Positions 8,450 to 16,938 of a stretch of DNA of 64,000 bases are shown here, piece after piece; positions within the stretch are counted from its first letter, which is position 1; every line of letters starts with the position of its first letter. The notes beneath the pieces were generated by a model. It saw nothing but the letters and a program-made list of their open reading frames with translations. It ran no database searches and was not told the DNA's origin. The position numbers were made by a program, and so were the translations under genes. The stretch is from CAWBFD01 sp963788115. Lineage in GTDB: Bacteria; Actinomycetota; Thermoleophilia; Solirubrobacterales; 70-9. The stretch lies in NCBI GenBank assembly GCA_963788115.1, contig CAWBFD010000002.1, positions 682,001 through 746,000 of the forward strand, given 5' to 3'.

Positions 8450-8926
8450 CTACCTCAGCCGCTGGCGGTGCTCGCGCTCGACCTCCCGGCGGACGTCGCG
8501 GTCGCGGATCTCCCGGCGGCGGTCGCGCTGCTCCTTGCCGCGGGCGAGCGCCAGCTCGACCTTGGCGCGGCGCCCCTTGAAGTAGATCCGGGTCGGGATC
8601 AGGGTCAGCCCCTTGCGCTGCGCGCGGCCGGTGAGGCGCTCGATCTCGTGGCGGTGGAGCAGCAGCTTGCGGTCACGATCGGGGTCGTGATTCTCCCGGC
8701 TCGCCGGGTCGTACGGAGGAATGTGCGCGCCGCGAAGCCATACCTCCCCGTCCTCGATCACCGCGTAGGCGTCCCCGATCTGGGCGTTTCCCTGTCGCAG
8801 CGACTTGACCTCCGTCCCCCGGAGCTCGATCCCGCATTCGAACCGCTCGAGCAGCTCGTACCGATGGCGCGCCCGCCGGTTGCTGGCGACGTCACCGGGG
8901 TCGACCTTGCGCTTGCCCCTCGCCAC
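8450..8926 (-). CDS. smpB: SsrA-binding protein SmpB
   Basis: Protein of 158 residues that binds tmRNA and delivers it to stalled ribosomes. Characteristic segments are ASNRRARHRYELLERFECGIEL near the N-terminus, GTEVKSLRQGNAQIGDAYAVI, the PPYDPASRENHDPDRDRKLLLHR stretch, and a long basic C-terminal tail. The GTG at 8926 was chosen because the protein has no ATG near the conserved start and the GTG is 4 bp after the rnr stop. It is the last gene of the ftsE-ftsX-S41-rnr-smpB run. Its RNA partner ssrA is 3.6 kb away on the other strand. Confidence 0.95.
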   Translation of the reverse strand: MARGKRKVDPGDVASNRRARHRYELLERFECGIELRGTEVKSLRQGNAQIGDAYAVIEDGEVWLRGAHIPPYDPASRENHDPDRDRKLLLHRHEIERLTGRAQRKGLTLIPTRIYFKGRRAKVELALARGKEQRDRRREIRDRDVRREVEREHRQRLR

Positions 8927-8930
8927 TGCG

Positions 8931-10673
8931 TCAATCCTCCTGGCGCACGGGCTCCAGGTCGACCCGGCCACGCGGGGCCTCGATCCCGTCGACGCGGATG
9001 CTGACGGGATCGCCGAGGCGAACAGCGTGGCCGCTCCGTCGCCCGACGAGCGCTGTCTCGGTCTCGTTCAGGTCGAAGCGGTCGCGACCGAGGAGGCGCG
9101 CAGGCAGGAACCCCTCGTAGACGTCGCCGAGCTTGCCGGCGAAGCTGACGAACGCGCCGCCGCCGACGAGGCCCGAGACCTCGCCCTCGAACGCGCTGGC
9201 CCAGCCTGACTCGAACAGCTCGCGATCGAGCAGGAAGGCGGCGCACACCCGGTCGGCCCGGCGCTCGATGGACAGCGCCTCGCGCTCGCGCTCGGAGCTG
9301 CGCCATCCGGCCTCGCTGACATGGGCCCGCTCGGGCTCTGCCTCGCCGGCGCCCACCACCGACAGGAGCGCCCGATGGGCAATGAGGTCCGGGTAGCGGC
9401 GGATCGGGGAAGTGAAGTGGCAGTAGGAGGCGCTGCCGAGCCCCGCGTGGCCGATGTTGCGATGGCTGTAGTACGCCTGTTTCAGTGAGCGCAGCACGAG
9501 TGAGGTATACGCCGCCCGGCCGTGTCCACGCCGCGCGGCCTCGCGCACGACCATCCGGCTCGCGGCGGCGACCAGCTCTCCGGCCTCGCCGGGGGCGAGA
9601 GTCTGTGGCAGCGGAGGCGTGGGCACTCCGAGCGCGGCCAGCTGCTCGATCAACATGGCCACACGCTCGGGATCGGGCTGCTCGTGGACGCGATAGAGCG
9701 TCGGAACCCCACGCCGGTCACACACCTCGGCCACCCGCTCGTTGGTGAGGATCATCAGATGCTCGATCAGCCTGTGGGCCTCGGTCTGCTCGAGGCCATG
9801 AGCACGGCGCACGCGCCCGTCGGGGTCGAACTCGAACTCGGGCTCAAACGACTCGATCTCGAGCGAGGCGACCGAGCGCCGACCCGCCAGCGACGCGGCC
9901 GCCGCCCGCGCCAGCCGAAGCGGCTCGGCCACGACGGCGGGTGGCCCCGAGCGGCCGGCGAAGACCTCGTCGAGCTGGTCGTAGTCGAGGCGCGCATCGG
10001 AGCGGACCCTGCTGCGATGGAAGCTCGCCGACCGGGGCTCGCCCCCGGCCGAGAGCAGGATCTCCGCGGTGACCGCTAGCCGCTCGACCCCGGGGGCGAG
10101 GCTGCATGCCTCGTCCGAGAGCGCCGGCGGCAGCATCGGCTCGACTGTCCCCGGGACGTACACGCTGGTGCCGCGCCGGAAGGCCTCGGCCTCGAGCGCG
10201 CTGTGAGGCCTGACGTGAGCGGCGACGTCCGCGATGTGGATCCAGAGGCGAACGCCATCGCCCTCCGCGGAGGCGGAGACCGCGTCGTCGAAGTCGCGGG
10301 CTGTGGCCGGGTCGACCGTGAACGTGGCCAGCCCGGTCAGATCGCGCCGGTCGAGCGCCTCCTCGCGCGCTGCCGCCGCGGCCTCCCGTGCCTGATCCTC
10401 CAGCGCGGCGGCGAAGCCGCGCTCGATCCCGTTCTCCCAGAGCAGCGCCGCCACCACGTCGAGGGCACGCTCGGGAGAGCCGAGGGCCGCAACAGCCCGT
10501 GCTCCTCCCGGCCCCAGATCGGCCAGCACCATCTCCCCGGGGCCGGCGTCGATCGAGCCACGAGCCATGGGCGCGCGCGGGCCGGGCTCGAACAGCGGCT
10601 CCACGGTGGCGAAGCGCCCGCGCTTGGAGACGACCGCGACCATCCGCCGGGGCGCCTGCCGGCCGCGACTCAC
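8931..10673 (-). CDS. rnr: Ribonuclease R/II family 3'-5' exoribonuclease
   Basis: RNB-domain exonuclease of 580 residues, shorter than the 800-residue E. coli enzyme because the N-terminal cold-shock region is reduced. The catalytic aspartates lie in VDPATARDFDDAVSA near residue 120, followed by LWIHIADVAAHV. Other RNB features include the GHAGLGSASYCHFTSPIRRYPDL block and the DRELFESGWASAF stretch, then a C-terminal S1 RNA-binding domain. RNase R degrades the faulty mRNA during trans-translation, so its position directly before smpB fits. The start overlaps the S41 stop as ATGA. Confidence 0.93.
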   Translation of the reverse strand: MSRGRQAPRRMVAVVSKRGRFATVEPLFEPGPRAPMARGSIDAGPGEMVLADLGPGGARAVAALGSPERALDVVAALLWENGIERGFAAALEDQAREAAAAAREEALDRRDLTGLATFTVDPATARDFDDAVSASAEGDGVRLWIHIADVAAHVRPHSALEAEAFRRGTSVYVPGTVEPMLPPALSDEACSLAPGVERLAVTAEILLSAGGEPRSASFHRSRVRSDARLDYDQLDEVFAGRSGPPAVVAEPLRLARAAAASLAGRRSVASLEIESFEPEFEFDPDGRVRRAHGLEQTEAHRLIEHLMILTNERVAEVCDRRGVPTLYRVHEQPDPERVAMLIEQLAALGVPTPPLPQTLAPGEAGELVAAASRMVVREAARRGHGRAAYTSLVLRSLKQAYYSHRNIGHAGLGSASYCHFTSPIRRYPDLIAHRALLSVVGAGEAEPERAHVSEAGWRSSEREREALSIERRADRVCAAFLLDRELFESGWASAFEGEVSGLVGGGAFVSFAGKLGDVYEGFLPARLLGRDRFDLNETETALVGRRSGHAVRLGDPVSIRVDGIEAPRGRVDLEPVRQED

Positions 10674-11839
10674 TGCTGTATCAGCATCCCGAGCTCGTCG
10701 AGGGCGGCCTCCAGCGCCTCGTCACGGGCCGTCCGCGGATCGTCGTCTGCTCGTACCTGCGGCCTGATCCCCTCGCCGGCGAGCGACTCCCCGTCGGCGG
10801 TGAAGTACTCGCCGACGGTGAGGTCCAGAGCGCCGCCTGCCGGGAGGCGCAGGACCTCCTGGAACACGCCCTTGCCGAACGAGGTGGTCCCGACGACCGT
10901 TGCCAGGTCATAGTCTTCCAGCGCCGCGGTCAGGATCTCCGCCGCCGAGGCGGTGTCGCCGTTGATCAAGACCACGGTCGGCCGCGGGGCCAAGGCGTCG
11001 CCCTCGGCCTCGAACTCGCGCTCGCCCTCCGTACGACTCTCGGTCGAGACGATCGTGCCGTCCTCGACGAAGACGCTGGCCGAGAGCACGGCCTCGTTGA
11101 GGAGTCCCCCGCCGTTGCCCCGCAGGTCGAGCACGAGCCCATCGGCTCCGCGCCGGTCGAGGTCCTCGATCACCTGACGGAGGTCACCGTGGGAGCCCGC
11201 GGTGAAGCCGGTGAACTGGACGTAAGCGACCTTCCGACCCCCGACTCGGCGGATCATCCCACTCGCCGCCGGTACGCGCACCTCGGCGCGCTCGACGGTG
11301 ACCTCGCGCGTGGGCCCCGGGCGGGCCGGGTCCACGCGGAGCTCGACCTCGGTTCCCACCGGGCCCTTGATCCGACCCGTCGAGACGTCGGCCGACTGGC
11401 CGGCGATCGACTTGCCGTCAACTGCAACGATCACGTCCCCGACCTCGATTCCCGCCCGCTCGGCCGGCGTGTCCGGGAATACCGCGGCGACCCTCAAGCC
11501 TCGCTTGACCTCGCTCACGCTCAGTCCCACGCCCTGGAACCGCCCCGAGGTCGCGGACTCGAACTCGTCGAGCTGCTCCGGGGGGAAGTAGTGGGAGAAG
11601 CGATCGTCGAAGCGACGGCGCAGCTCCCGAACCATCCCGTCGACCGAGGACTGGTCGAGCTCGGACTCGTCCACCTGCTTCCAATAGTTCTGCTCGATCG
11701 CCGCCCGCGCCTGCTCGGTCAGGGTCGGCTCCTCCTCGAACGGATCGGCCAGGACCGCGAGTAGCGCTGCGACCGCCAGCCCAATCGCCAGGCCGGCGAC
11801 GGCGCCCGACGCGAAGCCCGCACGGCGCTCGCTGCTCAA
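10670..11839 (-). CDS. S41 family C-terminal processing peptidase (CtpA-like), membrane anchored
   Basis: Serine protease of 389 residues outside the membrane. The chosen start is the TTG at 11839, overlapping the ftsX stop as TTGA; the frame is open further upstream but only as an ftsX shadow. A signal-anchor follows at about residues 9-30. A PDZ domain (GVGLSVSEVKRGLRVAAVFPDTPAERAGI) precedes the catalytic core. The nucleophile Ser is in NGDTASAAEILTAALEDY and the general-base Lys in GTTSFGKGVFQ. Operon position directly after ftsEX hints at cell-wall hydrolase or division-protein processing, which is inference. Confidence 0.93.
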   Translation of the reverse strand: MSSERRAGFASGAVAGLAIGLAVAALLAVLADPFEEEPTLTEQARAAIEQNYWKQVDESELDQSSVDGMVRELRRRFDDRFSHYFPPEQLDEFESATSGRFQGVGLSVSEVKRGLRVAAVFPDTPAERAGIEVGDVIVAVDGKSIAGQSADVSTGRIKGPVGTEVELRVDPARPGPTREVTVERAEVRVPAASGMIRRVGGRKVAYVQFTGFTAGSHGDLRQVIEDLDRRGADGLVLDLRGNGGGLLNEAVLSASVFVEDGTIVSTESRTEGEREFEAEGDALAPRPTVVLINGDTASAAEILTAALEDYDLATVVGTTSFGKGVFQEVLRLPAGGALDLTVGEYFTADGESLAGEGIRPQVRADDDPRTARDEALEAALDELGMLIQQ

Positions 11840-12774
11840 ATTCGCAGGAACCTGCGCAGGGTGATTCCGCTGCCGAGAGCGGAGACGACGATCGCCGAGG
11901 CGATCAGCACGAGGACCAAGGGCAGGAAGCCGACGGTTGAGAAGTTGTCGACCAGGGCGAAGTTGTCGGCGAGCGGATCCACGATGGTCACCTTGCCGAG
12001 CCAGAGTATGCCGACCGCGATCGCTGCGCCGAGAAGGCCGACGAGGACCCCCTCGATCATGAACGGCCACCGGATGAACCAGTTCGTGGCGCCGACCAGG
12101 CGCATGACCTCGACCTCACGGCGACGGGCGTAGATCGAGAGGCGGATCGTGTTCGCGATCAGCATCAGCGATGCGACCAGCAGGAGCACCGCGATCACGC
12201 CGAGCACGATCTTGACCGCGTCGGTGACGCTTCGCAGGTCGCTCGCGAAGGCCCGGTTCTCGCTGACCTGGTCGATGATCGGGCTGATCGGCTTCGGCTG
12301 GCCCGCGTTGTTCGTGGGCTGGAGGGCCGTGCTCACCGCCTCGAGGTTCGAGGCATCGGCAAGGCTGACGTCGAACGAGCGCGGCAGCGGGTTCCCCTGG
12401 AGGCTCTCGGGAATGTCATTGCGACGCAGCTCGCTGAAGCTGCCGACGATCGCCGAATCCTTCTCCTCGCGCCGGAGCTCCTGGAGCGCCTCCTTCTTCG
12501 ACACGAACTCGACCGCTTCTACGTGCGGGATCGCGACGATCTCCGACCTGAGCTCCTCGATCTCGGCCTTGGTGGCGTCGTCGAACAGGAACACCTCGAG
12601 ACCGATCTGCTCGCGCACATCCTCGGTCTTCGACTCGCTCGCGCGCAACACCGGGACCAGCACTCCGAGCAGAAGCGTGGTCACGACGACGGTCACGATC
12701 GCGGCGATGCTCGGTGCGGCGCTTCGGCGGAGGGCGCGCAGGGCCTCGGAGATGAAGAACAAGATCCGGCTCAC
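11836..12774 (-). CDS. ftsX: Cell division protein FtsX
   Basis: Permease-like partner of FtsE, 312 residues. There is one N-terminal membrane helix (SIAAIVTVVVTTLLLGVLVPV), a large extracellular loop of about 140 residues (FVSKKEALQELR is a family hallmark), then three C-terminal helices. The cytosolic ARRREVEVMRLVGATNWFIRWPFMIEG stretch is the FtsX coupling motif. With FtsE it transmits ATP hydrolysis to a peptidoglycan hydrolase at the septum. Starts at the ATG overlapping the ftsE stop (ATGA). Confidence 0.96.
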   Translation of the reverse strand: MSRILFFISEALRALRRSAAPSIAAIVTVVVTTLLLGVLVPVLRASESKTEDVREQIGLEVFLFDDATKAEIEELRSEIVAIPHVEAVEFVSKKEALQELRREEKDSAIVGSFSELRRNDIPESLQGNPLPRSFDVSLADASNLEAVSTALQPTNNAGQPKPISPIIDQVSENRAFASDLRSVTDAVKIVLGVIAVLLLVASLMLIANTIRLSIYARRREVEVMRLVGATNWFIRWPFMIEGVLVGLLGAAIAVGILWLGKVTIVDPLADNFALVDNFSTVGFLPLVLVLIASAIVVSALGSGITLRRFLRI

Positions 12775-13634
12775 ACCGTGTCCCCGTTGGTCTGGCCCTC
12801 GTCGCCGACGCCCATCTCGGCTCGCATCCGCACCGCGAACTCCGTCGTCGACTCGTCGGCGTAGCCGCCCGCCGACTCGTCGCGGACCAAGCGCCCCTCC
12901 TCGAGAGCGATTACACGCCGGCGCATCTTGTCGACCAGGTCACGGTTATGGGTAACCACGAGCACCGTGGTTCCGGTGCGGTTGATCCGGTACAGAAGCT
13001 GCATGATCCCGATCGAGGTTTCGGGGTCGAGGTTTCCGGTGGGTTCGTCGGCGAGCAGTAGCGGCGGATGGTTGACGAACGCGCGGGCGATCGAAACCCG
13101 CTGCTGCTCTCCACCTGAGAGCTGGTCGGGATAGTTGTGGACCTTCGCCTGGAGGCCGACGAGCCGGAGGATCTCGGGGACCTTGCGGCGGATCTCGGAG
13201 CGCGGCGCGCCGATCACCTGCAGCGCATAAGCGACGTTGTCGTAGACGGAGCGGTTGGGCAGCAGCTTGAAGTCCTGGAACACGGTGCCGATCCGCCGGC
13301 GAAGCAGCGGCACCTTGCTCTCGGGCAGGCGATCGACGTCGCGGCCGGCGATGAACACGTGGCCCGAGGCCGGCTCGACCTCACGGATGAGGGTCTTGAT
13401 CAGCGTCGACTTGCCGCATCCCGTCGGGCCCACGACGAACACGAACTCGCCGCGCTCGATCTCCAGCGAGATCCGCTCGATACCGACGTGACCACCGGGG
13501 TAGACGACGGTCGCGTCGAGGAGCTCGACGATCGGTGGACGCCGAGGCGGACCGTCCGACGCCGACGGCGCGCGGTGCTGCGGCCGGCGTTGGGCGGCGT
13601 GGCGCCGCGGAAAACGAGTGTTGAGCAGAGCCAT
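12771..13634 (-). CDS. ftsE: Cell division ATP-binding protein FtsE
   Basis: ABC ATPase that drives FtsX. Walker A GPTGCGKST, Q-loop VFQDFKLLPNRSV, signature LSGGEQQR, Walker B LLLADEPTGNLD and the H-loop VVTHNRD are all intact. From the ATG at 13634 the protein is 287 residues, about 35 longer at the N-terminus than usual, with a basic, proline-rich extension before IVELLDATVVYPGG. No better start was seen close to that point, because the codon before VEL is ATC. The true start is therefore uncertain. The C-terminal tail after VRDESAGGY is also extended. First gene of a five-gene overlapping operon. Confidence 0.93.
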   Translation of the reverse strand: MALLNTRFPRRHAAQRRPQHRAPSASDGPPRRPPIVELLDATVVYPGGHVGIERISLEIERGEFVFVVGPTGCGKSTLIKTLIREVEPASGHVFIAGRDVDRLPESKVPLLRRRIGTVFQDFKLLPNRSVYDNVAYALQVIGAPRSEIRRKVPEILRLVGLQAKVHNYPDQLSGGEQQRVSIARAFVNHPPLLLADEPTGNLDPETSIGIMQLLYRINRTGTTVLVVTHNRDLVDKMRRRVIALEEGRLVRDESAGGYADESTTEFAVRMRAEMGVGDEGQTNGDTV

Positions 13635-13795
13635 GCGGAGCTTGTCTTCTTCGACGCCCGTGCCGGTCCTGCGATCGGCTCCAGCAGGCGGCGTGCGGCC
13701 GTCGAGCGGTCGCAGAAGGGTAGCAACCGTCTTAACGGCTGCTAACACAAGCAGGCAGGGCGGGCGGGATCGCCCACAGAACTCCGCGCTGTCCG

Positions 13796-13840
13796 GGTGA
13801 GGCGGATCTGGGGCATATGGACCCCAGAATCCGCCTCACC
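13796..13840. terminator. Long near-perfect hairpin between transketolase and ftsE
   Basis: An 18-base arm (13796-13813) pairs with 13822-13840, with one bulged base; the loop is CATATGGA. It lies 73 bp past the stop of the transketolase C-subunit and 162 bp before ftsE, both on the - strand. There is no T-tract on either side, so it may be a factor-dependent terminator, an mRNA-stabilising stem or a dispersed palindrome. The rest of the 278-bp gap shows only a possible ftsE leader. Confidence 0.5.
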
Positions 13841-13912
13841 GGCGGCGACCGGGAGGCTCGCTTGCGCGCAGCGGATCACGCGTCTGTGACCTGGCCGCCC
13901 GACCTTGAACCC

Positions 13913-14905
13913 TTAGGTCCACTCGGGGCCGAAGAGCGGGGGGCGCGAGACGATCGGCTTCAGCACCAGCGCCTCGCGGACCCGATCGGCGATCCCCCGG
14001 GCGGTCAGCCCGAAGTGCTCCATGCAGGCCTCACCGGTGCCGGATACGCCGAATTCGTCTCCCATACCGACCGCGAAGATCGGAACCGGGTGCTGCTCGG
14101 CGGCGACCTGGCGGATCGCGTCGGCGAGCCCTCCGACCACCCGGTGCTCCTCGGCGGTGACCGCCACCCCCGTCTTCGACAAGGACGACAGGACCGCCTC
14201 GGAGTCGAGCGGCTTGACGACCGCGACGTTCAGCACCTCGGCCTCCACGCCGTCCTCGCGCTCCAGCGACTCGGCCGCCTCGACCGCCCGCCAGACCATG
14301 TGGCCGGTGGCGATGATCGAGATGTCCTTGCCCTCCCGCAGGACGTCGACGCCTCCACCGAGGGTCTCGGGGATCCCGTCGTAGACGATCGGTGTCGCCG
14401 GCCGGCCGAAGCGCATGTACATCGGCTCGTCGCGCTCGTAGGAGGAGAGCGTCGCCCGGTACGCCTGGTTGTAGTCGGCGGGGACGATCACCTGCATCCG
14501 CGGCAGCGCCCGCATCAGCGCGAGGTCCTCGATCATCTGGTGGGAGGCGCCGTCCTCGCCGAGCGAGACGCCGCCGTGCGAGGCGCCGATCCGCACAGGC
14601 AGCTCGTTGTGAGCGATCCCGAGGCGGACCTGGTCGTAGGCGCGACCGGCCGCGAAGATCGCGAAGGTCGAGCAGTACGGCCGCTTGCCGGTGGCCGCGA
14701 GGCCGCAGGCCATCGACATCATGTTCGCCTCGGCGGCGCCGCAGTTGAAGAACCGGTCGGGGAAGCGCTTGCCGAACTTGATCGACTGCGTGGAGACGGC
14801 GAGGTCGGCGTCGAGCGCGACCACCTCCTCGTGCGCCTCCCCGAGCTCCACCAGGGCGTCGCCGTAAGCGTGGCGGGTCGCGATCGGCTCGGTCTTAGCC
14901 TCCAT
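13913..14905 (-). CDS. Transketolase, C-terminal (pyrimidine-binding) subunit
   Basis: Second half of a split transketolase, 330 residues. It contains the pyrimidine-binding domain (YGDALVELGEAHEEVVALDADLAVS, FNCGAAEANMMSMACGLA with the catalytic Glu), the GASHGGVSLGEDGASHQMIEDLALMR segment, and a C-terminal domain ending in FGVSGTGEACMEHFGLTARGI. It pairs with the N-terminal subunit encoded upstream to make the thiamine-diphosphate enzyme of the pentose phosphate pathway. Split two-gene transketolases are common in Actinobacteria and Archaea. Start at the ATG at 14905 (MEAKTEPIATRHAYG). Confidence 0.93.
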   Translation of the reverse strand: MEAKTEPIATRHAYGDALVELGEAHEEVVALDADLAVSTQSIKFGKRFPDRFFNCGAAEANMMSMACGLAATGKRPYCSTFAIFAAGRAYDQVRLGIAHNELPVRIGASHGGVSLGEDGASHQMIEDLALMRALPRMQVIVPADYNQAYRATLSSYERDEPMYMRFGRPATPIVYDGIPETLGGGVDVLREGKDISIIATGHMVWRAVEAAESLEREDGVEAEVLNVAVVKPLDSEAVLSSLSKTGVAVTAEEHRVVGGLADAIRQVAAEQHPVPIFAVGMGDEFGVSGTGEACMEHFGLTARGIADRVREALVLKPIVSRPPLFGPEWT

Positions 14906-15073
14906 CGGCCCCGGTGGGTCGCGGTTCAGGCGAGCGAAAGCCGAGCCTGGCGAGGACGCTGGGAGCGAAGCGTGCTTCGTGCACGCGAGCGACCGAGGAC
15001 GGAGCCAGGCAAAGGCTTGCAGCCGCCTGACTGTGGGCCACTGGGGTCGATGGAGGCTTAGCCTCCATCGGCC
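14894..15073. repeat. 17-bp direct repeat bracketing the gap between the two transketolase genes
   Basis: CTTAGCCTCCATCGGCC occurs at 14894-14910 (over the start of the C-subunit gene) and again at 15057-15073 (over the end of the N-subunit gene). The gap between them holds imperfect inverted repeats rich in GCGAGCG. The pattern suggests a short insertion or duplication between genes that were once adjacent, where the N-subunit stop and the C-subunit start share near-identical sequence. Mechanism is inferred. Confidence 0.6.
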
Positions 15074-15987
15074 TCGTGGAGCGCCTTGGTCTGCGCCTCG
15101 AGCCGCGCGATCAGCTCCTCGAGCGCCGCGGCCGCCTGCTCCGGGCTCGGCGGCTTTCCGTGGAACCCGAAACGTCCCTCCATCGAGGCGACGCCACGGC
15201 CCTTCTTCGTCTGGGCGACGATCGCCGCCGGCCGGTCCAGGTCGCGGGCCCGCTCCAGCGCCTCCACGACCTGGACCATGTCGTGGCCGTCGATCTCGAC
15301 CGCGTCCCAGCCGAATGATTCGAACTTGGCGCGGACGTCGCCGATGTCCATGACCTCCTCGGTGGTCCCGTCAGTCTGGAGGTGGTTGTAGTCGACGACC
15401 GCGGTCAGGTTGGTGATGCCGAAGTGGGTCGCAGCCGTCGCCGCCTCCCACGTCTGGCCTTCCTGGCAGTCGCCGTCGGAGAGGACGCCGAATACCTGAG
15501 CGGTCTGATCGAGGCGGTCGAGCCTCAGGGCAAGGCAGATCCCCACGCACATCGACAGCCCCTGGCCGAGTGAGCCGGTGGAGACCTCCACCCCCGGCGT
15601 GCGGTTCATGTCCGGATGCCCCTGAAGCGGGGACCCGATCTGCCTCAGGCCCATCAGGTCCTCGAGCGGGAAGTAGCCGTGGTGGGCGAGCGCCGCGTAC
15701 TGGATCGGAGCGGCATGCCCCTTGCAGAGGACGAAGCGATCGCGCTCGGGCCAGTCGGGATTCTCCGGATCGTGGCGGAGCACGCGGTAGTAGAGGGCGG
15801 CGACGATGTCGGCGGCCGACAGCGACGAGTCGAGGTGGCCGGACTTGGCCACGGCCAGCATCCGCACGCAGTCCACACGCAGGAGCGTCGCCCAGCGCTC
15901 GAGCTCGGCGATCGAGGGCTTTGCATCGATCCGCTCCGCCAGCGTGGGCGGAGGCTTGTGATCCGGGACCGGGCTCAGGTGGGTCAC
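15058..15987 (-). CDS. Transketolase, N-terminal (thiamine diphosphate-binding) subunit
   Basis: First half of the split transketolase, 309 residues from the GTG at 15987. The thiamine diphosphate motif is SDGDCQEGQTWEAATAATHFGITNLTAVVDYN. Conserved phosphate/substrate residues appear in AKSGHLDSSLSAADIVAALYY, the DRFVLCKGHAAP block, and SLGQGLSMCVG. An in-frame ATG at 16065 would add 26 residues of no recognisable character. The downstream gene encodes the partner subunit, 152 bp away across a repeat-rich gap. Confidence 0.92.
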   Translation of the reverse strand: MTHLSPVPDHKPPPTLAERIDAKPSIAELERWATLLRVDCVRMLAVAKSGHLDSSLSAADIVAALYYRVLRHDPENPDWPERDRFVLCKGHAAPIQYAALAHHGYFPLEDLMGLRQIGSPLQGHPDMNRTPGVEVSTGSLGQGLSMCVGICLALRLDRLDQTAQVFGVLSDGDCQEGQTWEAATAATHFGITNLTAVVDYNHLQTDGTTEEVMDIGDVRAKFESFGWDAVEIDGHDMVQVVEALERARDLDRPAAIVAQTKKGRGVASMEGRFGFHGKPPSPEQAAAALEELIARLEAQTKALHEADGG

Positions 15988-16077
15988 GCGCGCGAGGGTA
16001 CCGTCGATCGCCGCAGCCGGGGCGTCCCGTCCTGGCTTCGCGCGTTTGCTTGCGGCGGACCCCACCGGCCCCCGACC

Positions 16078-16924
16078 CTATGGGTGGGGACGGACGGAAG
16101 CCTCGATCGCGACGGGGACCCCATCGGGCGTGCTGGTCTCGACCCGGCCGTCGCTCCCGCTGACCGGGACCCCCGCCGCTTCGACGCGACCCCGGAGGCG
16201 CTCGAAGGCGCCCGGATCGTCGACCCCCACCACGACCTGGTCGAGCCCGGGGCCATCCGGCGGCTCCAGCTCGGCCCCCCGCGAGAACCAGGCGTTGACG
16301 CCCACGTGGTGGTGATAGCCGCCGTCGGCGAGGAAGGCGGCGTCGGCTCCGAACCGCGTCATCAGCTCGAGCCCGATCGCCTCGGTCCAGAACCGCACCG
16401 AGCGCTCGACGTCGGCGACCTTGAGATGGACGTGCCCGATCTCGATCCCGTCCGCCGGGACCGCCCGGGTCGGCGGCGGCCAGGATCGGGTCGAGGTCGA
16501 GCGGCAGGGTGTCCATCCGCACCCGCTCCCCCGGCGCGGGGGGCGGCCACTCGGACCGCGGGCGGTCGCGGTAGAGCTCGATGCCGAGACCATCCGGGTC
16601 GTCGAGGTAGAGCGCCTCGGAGACGAGGTGATCGGAGGCGCCGGTGATGGGCTGGCGCGCCTCGGCCAGCCGGCGCAGCGCGGCCCCCAGCCCGGGGCGC
16701 CCCGGGTAGCGGAACGCGGTGTGGAAGAGCCCCGCAGCCCGGCGCGGCGCGGTGCCGGGCCGCTTCGCCCGTCGCAGCTCAAGGCGCACCGGGCCGCCGT
16801 CGGGCGCGCCCAGTCGGACAGCGTCCTCGTCGTGCTCGCGAACGGCGAGCCCGGTGACGCGTGAGTAGAAGTCGGCGCTGCGCCCGGGGTCGGAGACCCG
16901 GAGCGCGACCCGTGCGATGTGCAT
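16078..16924 (-). pseudogene. Two-domain VOC (glyoxalase/catechol dioxygenase-like) protein, apparent frameshift
   Basis: The ATG at 16924 opens MHIARVALRVSDPGRSADFY, a first vicinal-oxygen-chelate module, and the frame continues to about 16458 (LDLDPILAAADPGG). Homology then moves to another frame, ADGIEIGHVHLKVADVERS through VNAWFSRGAELEPPDGPG to the stop at 16078. One extra base, best placed in the CCC run at about 16458, would restore a CatE-like extradiol dioxygenase or glyoxalase of about 281 residues. Metal-binding histidines are present in both parts (FHTAFR; GHVHL). It may be a sequencing error or a genuine lesion. Confidence 0.8.
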
Positions 16925-16938
16925 CCTTGCGGCTCGCC

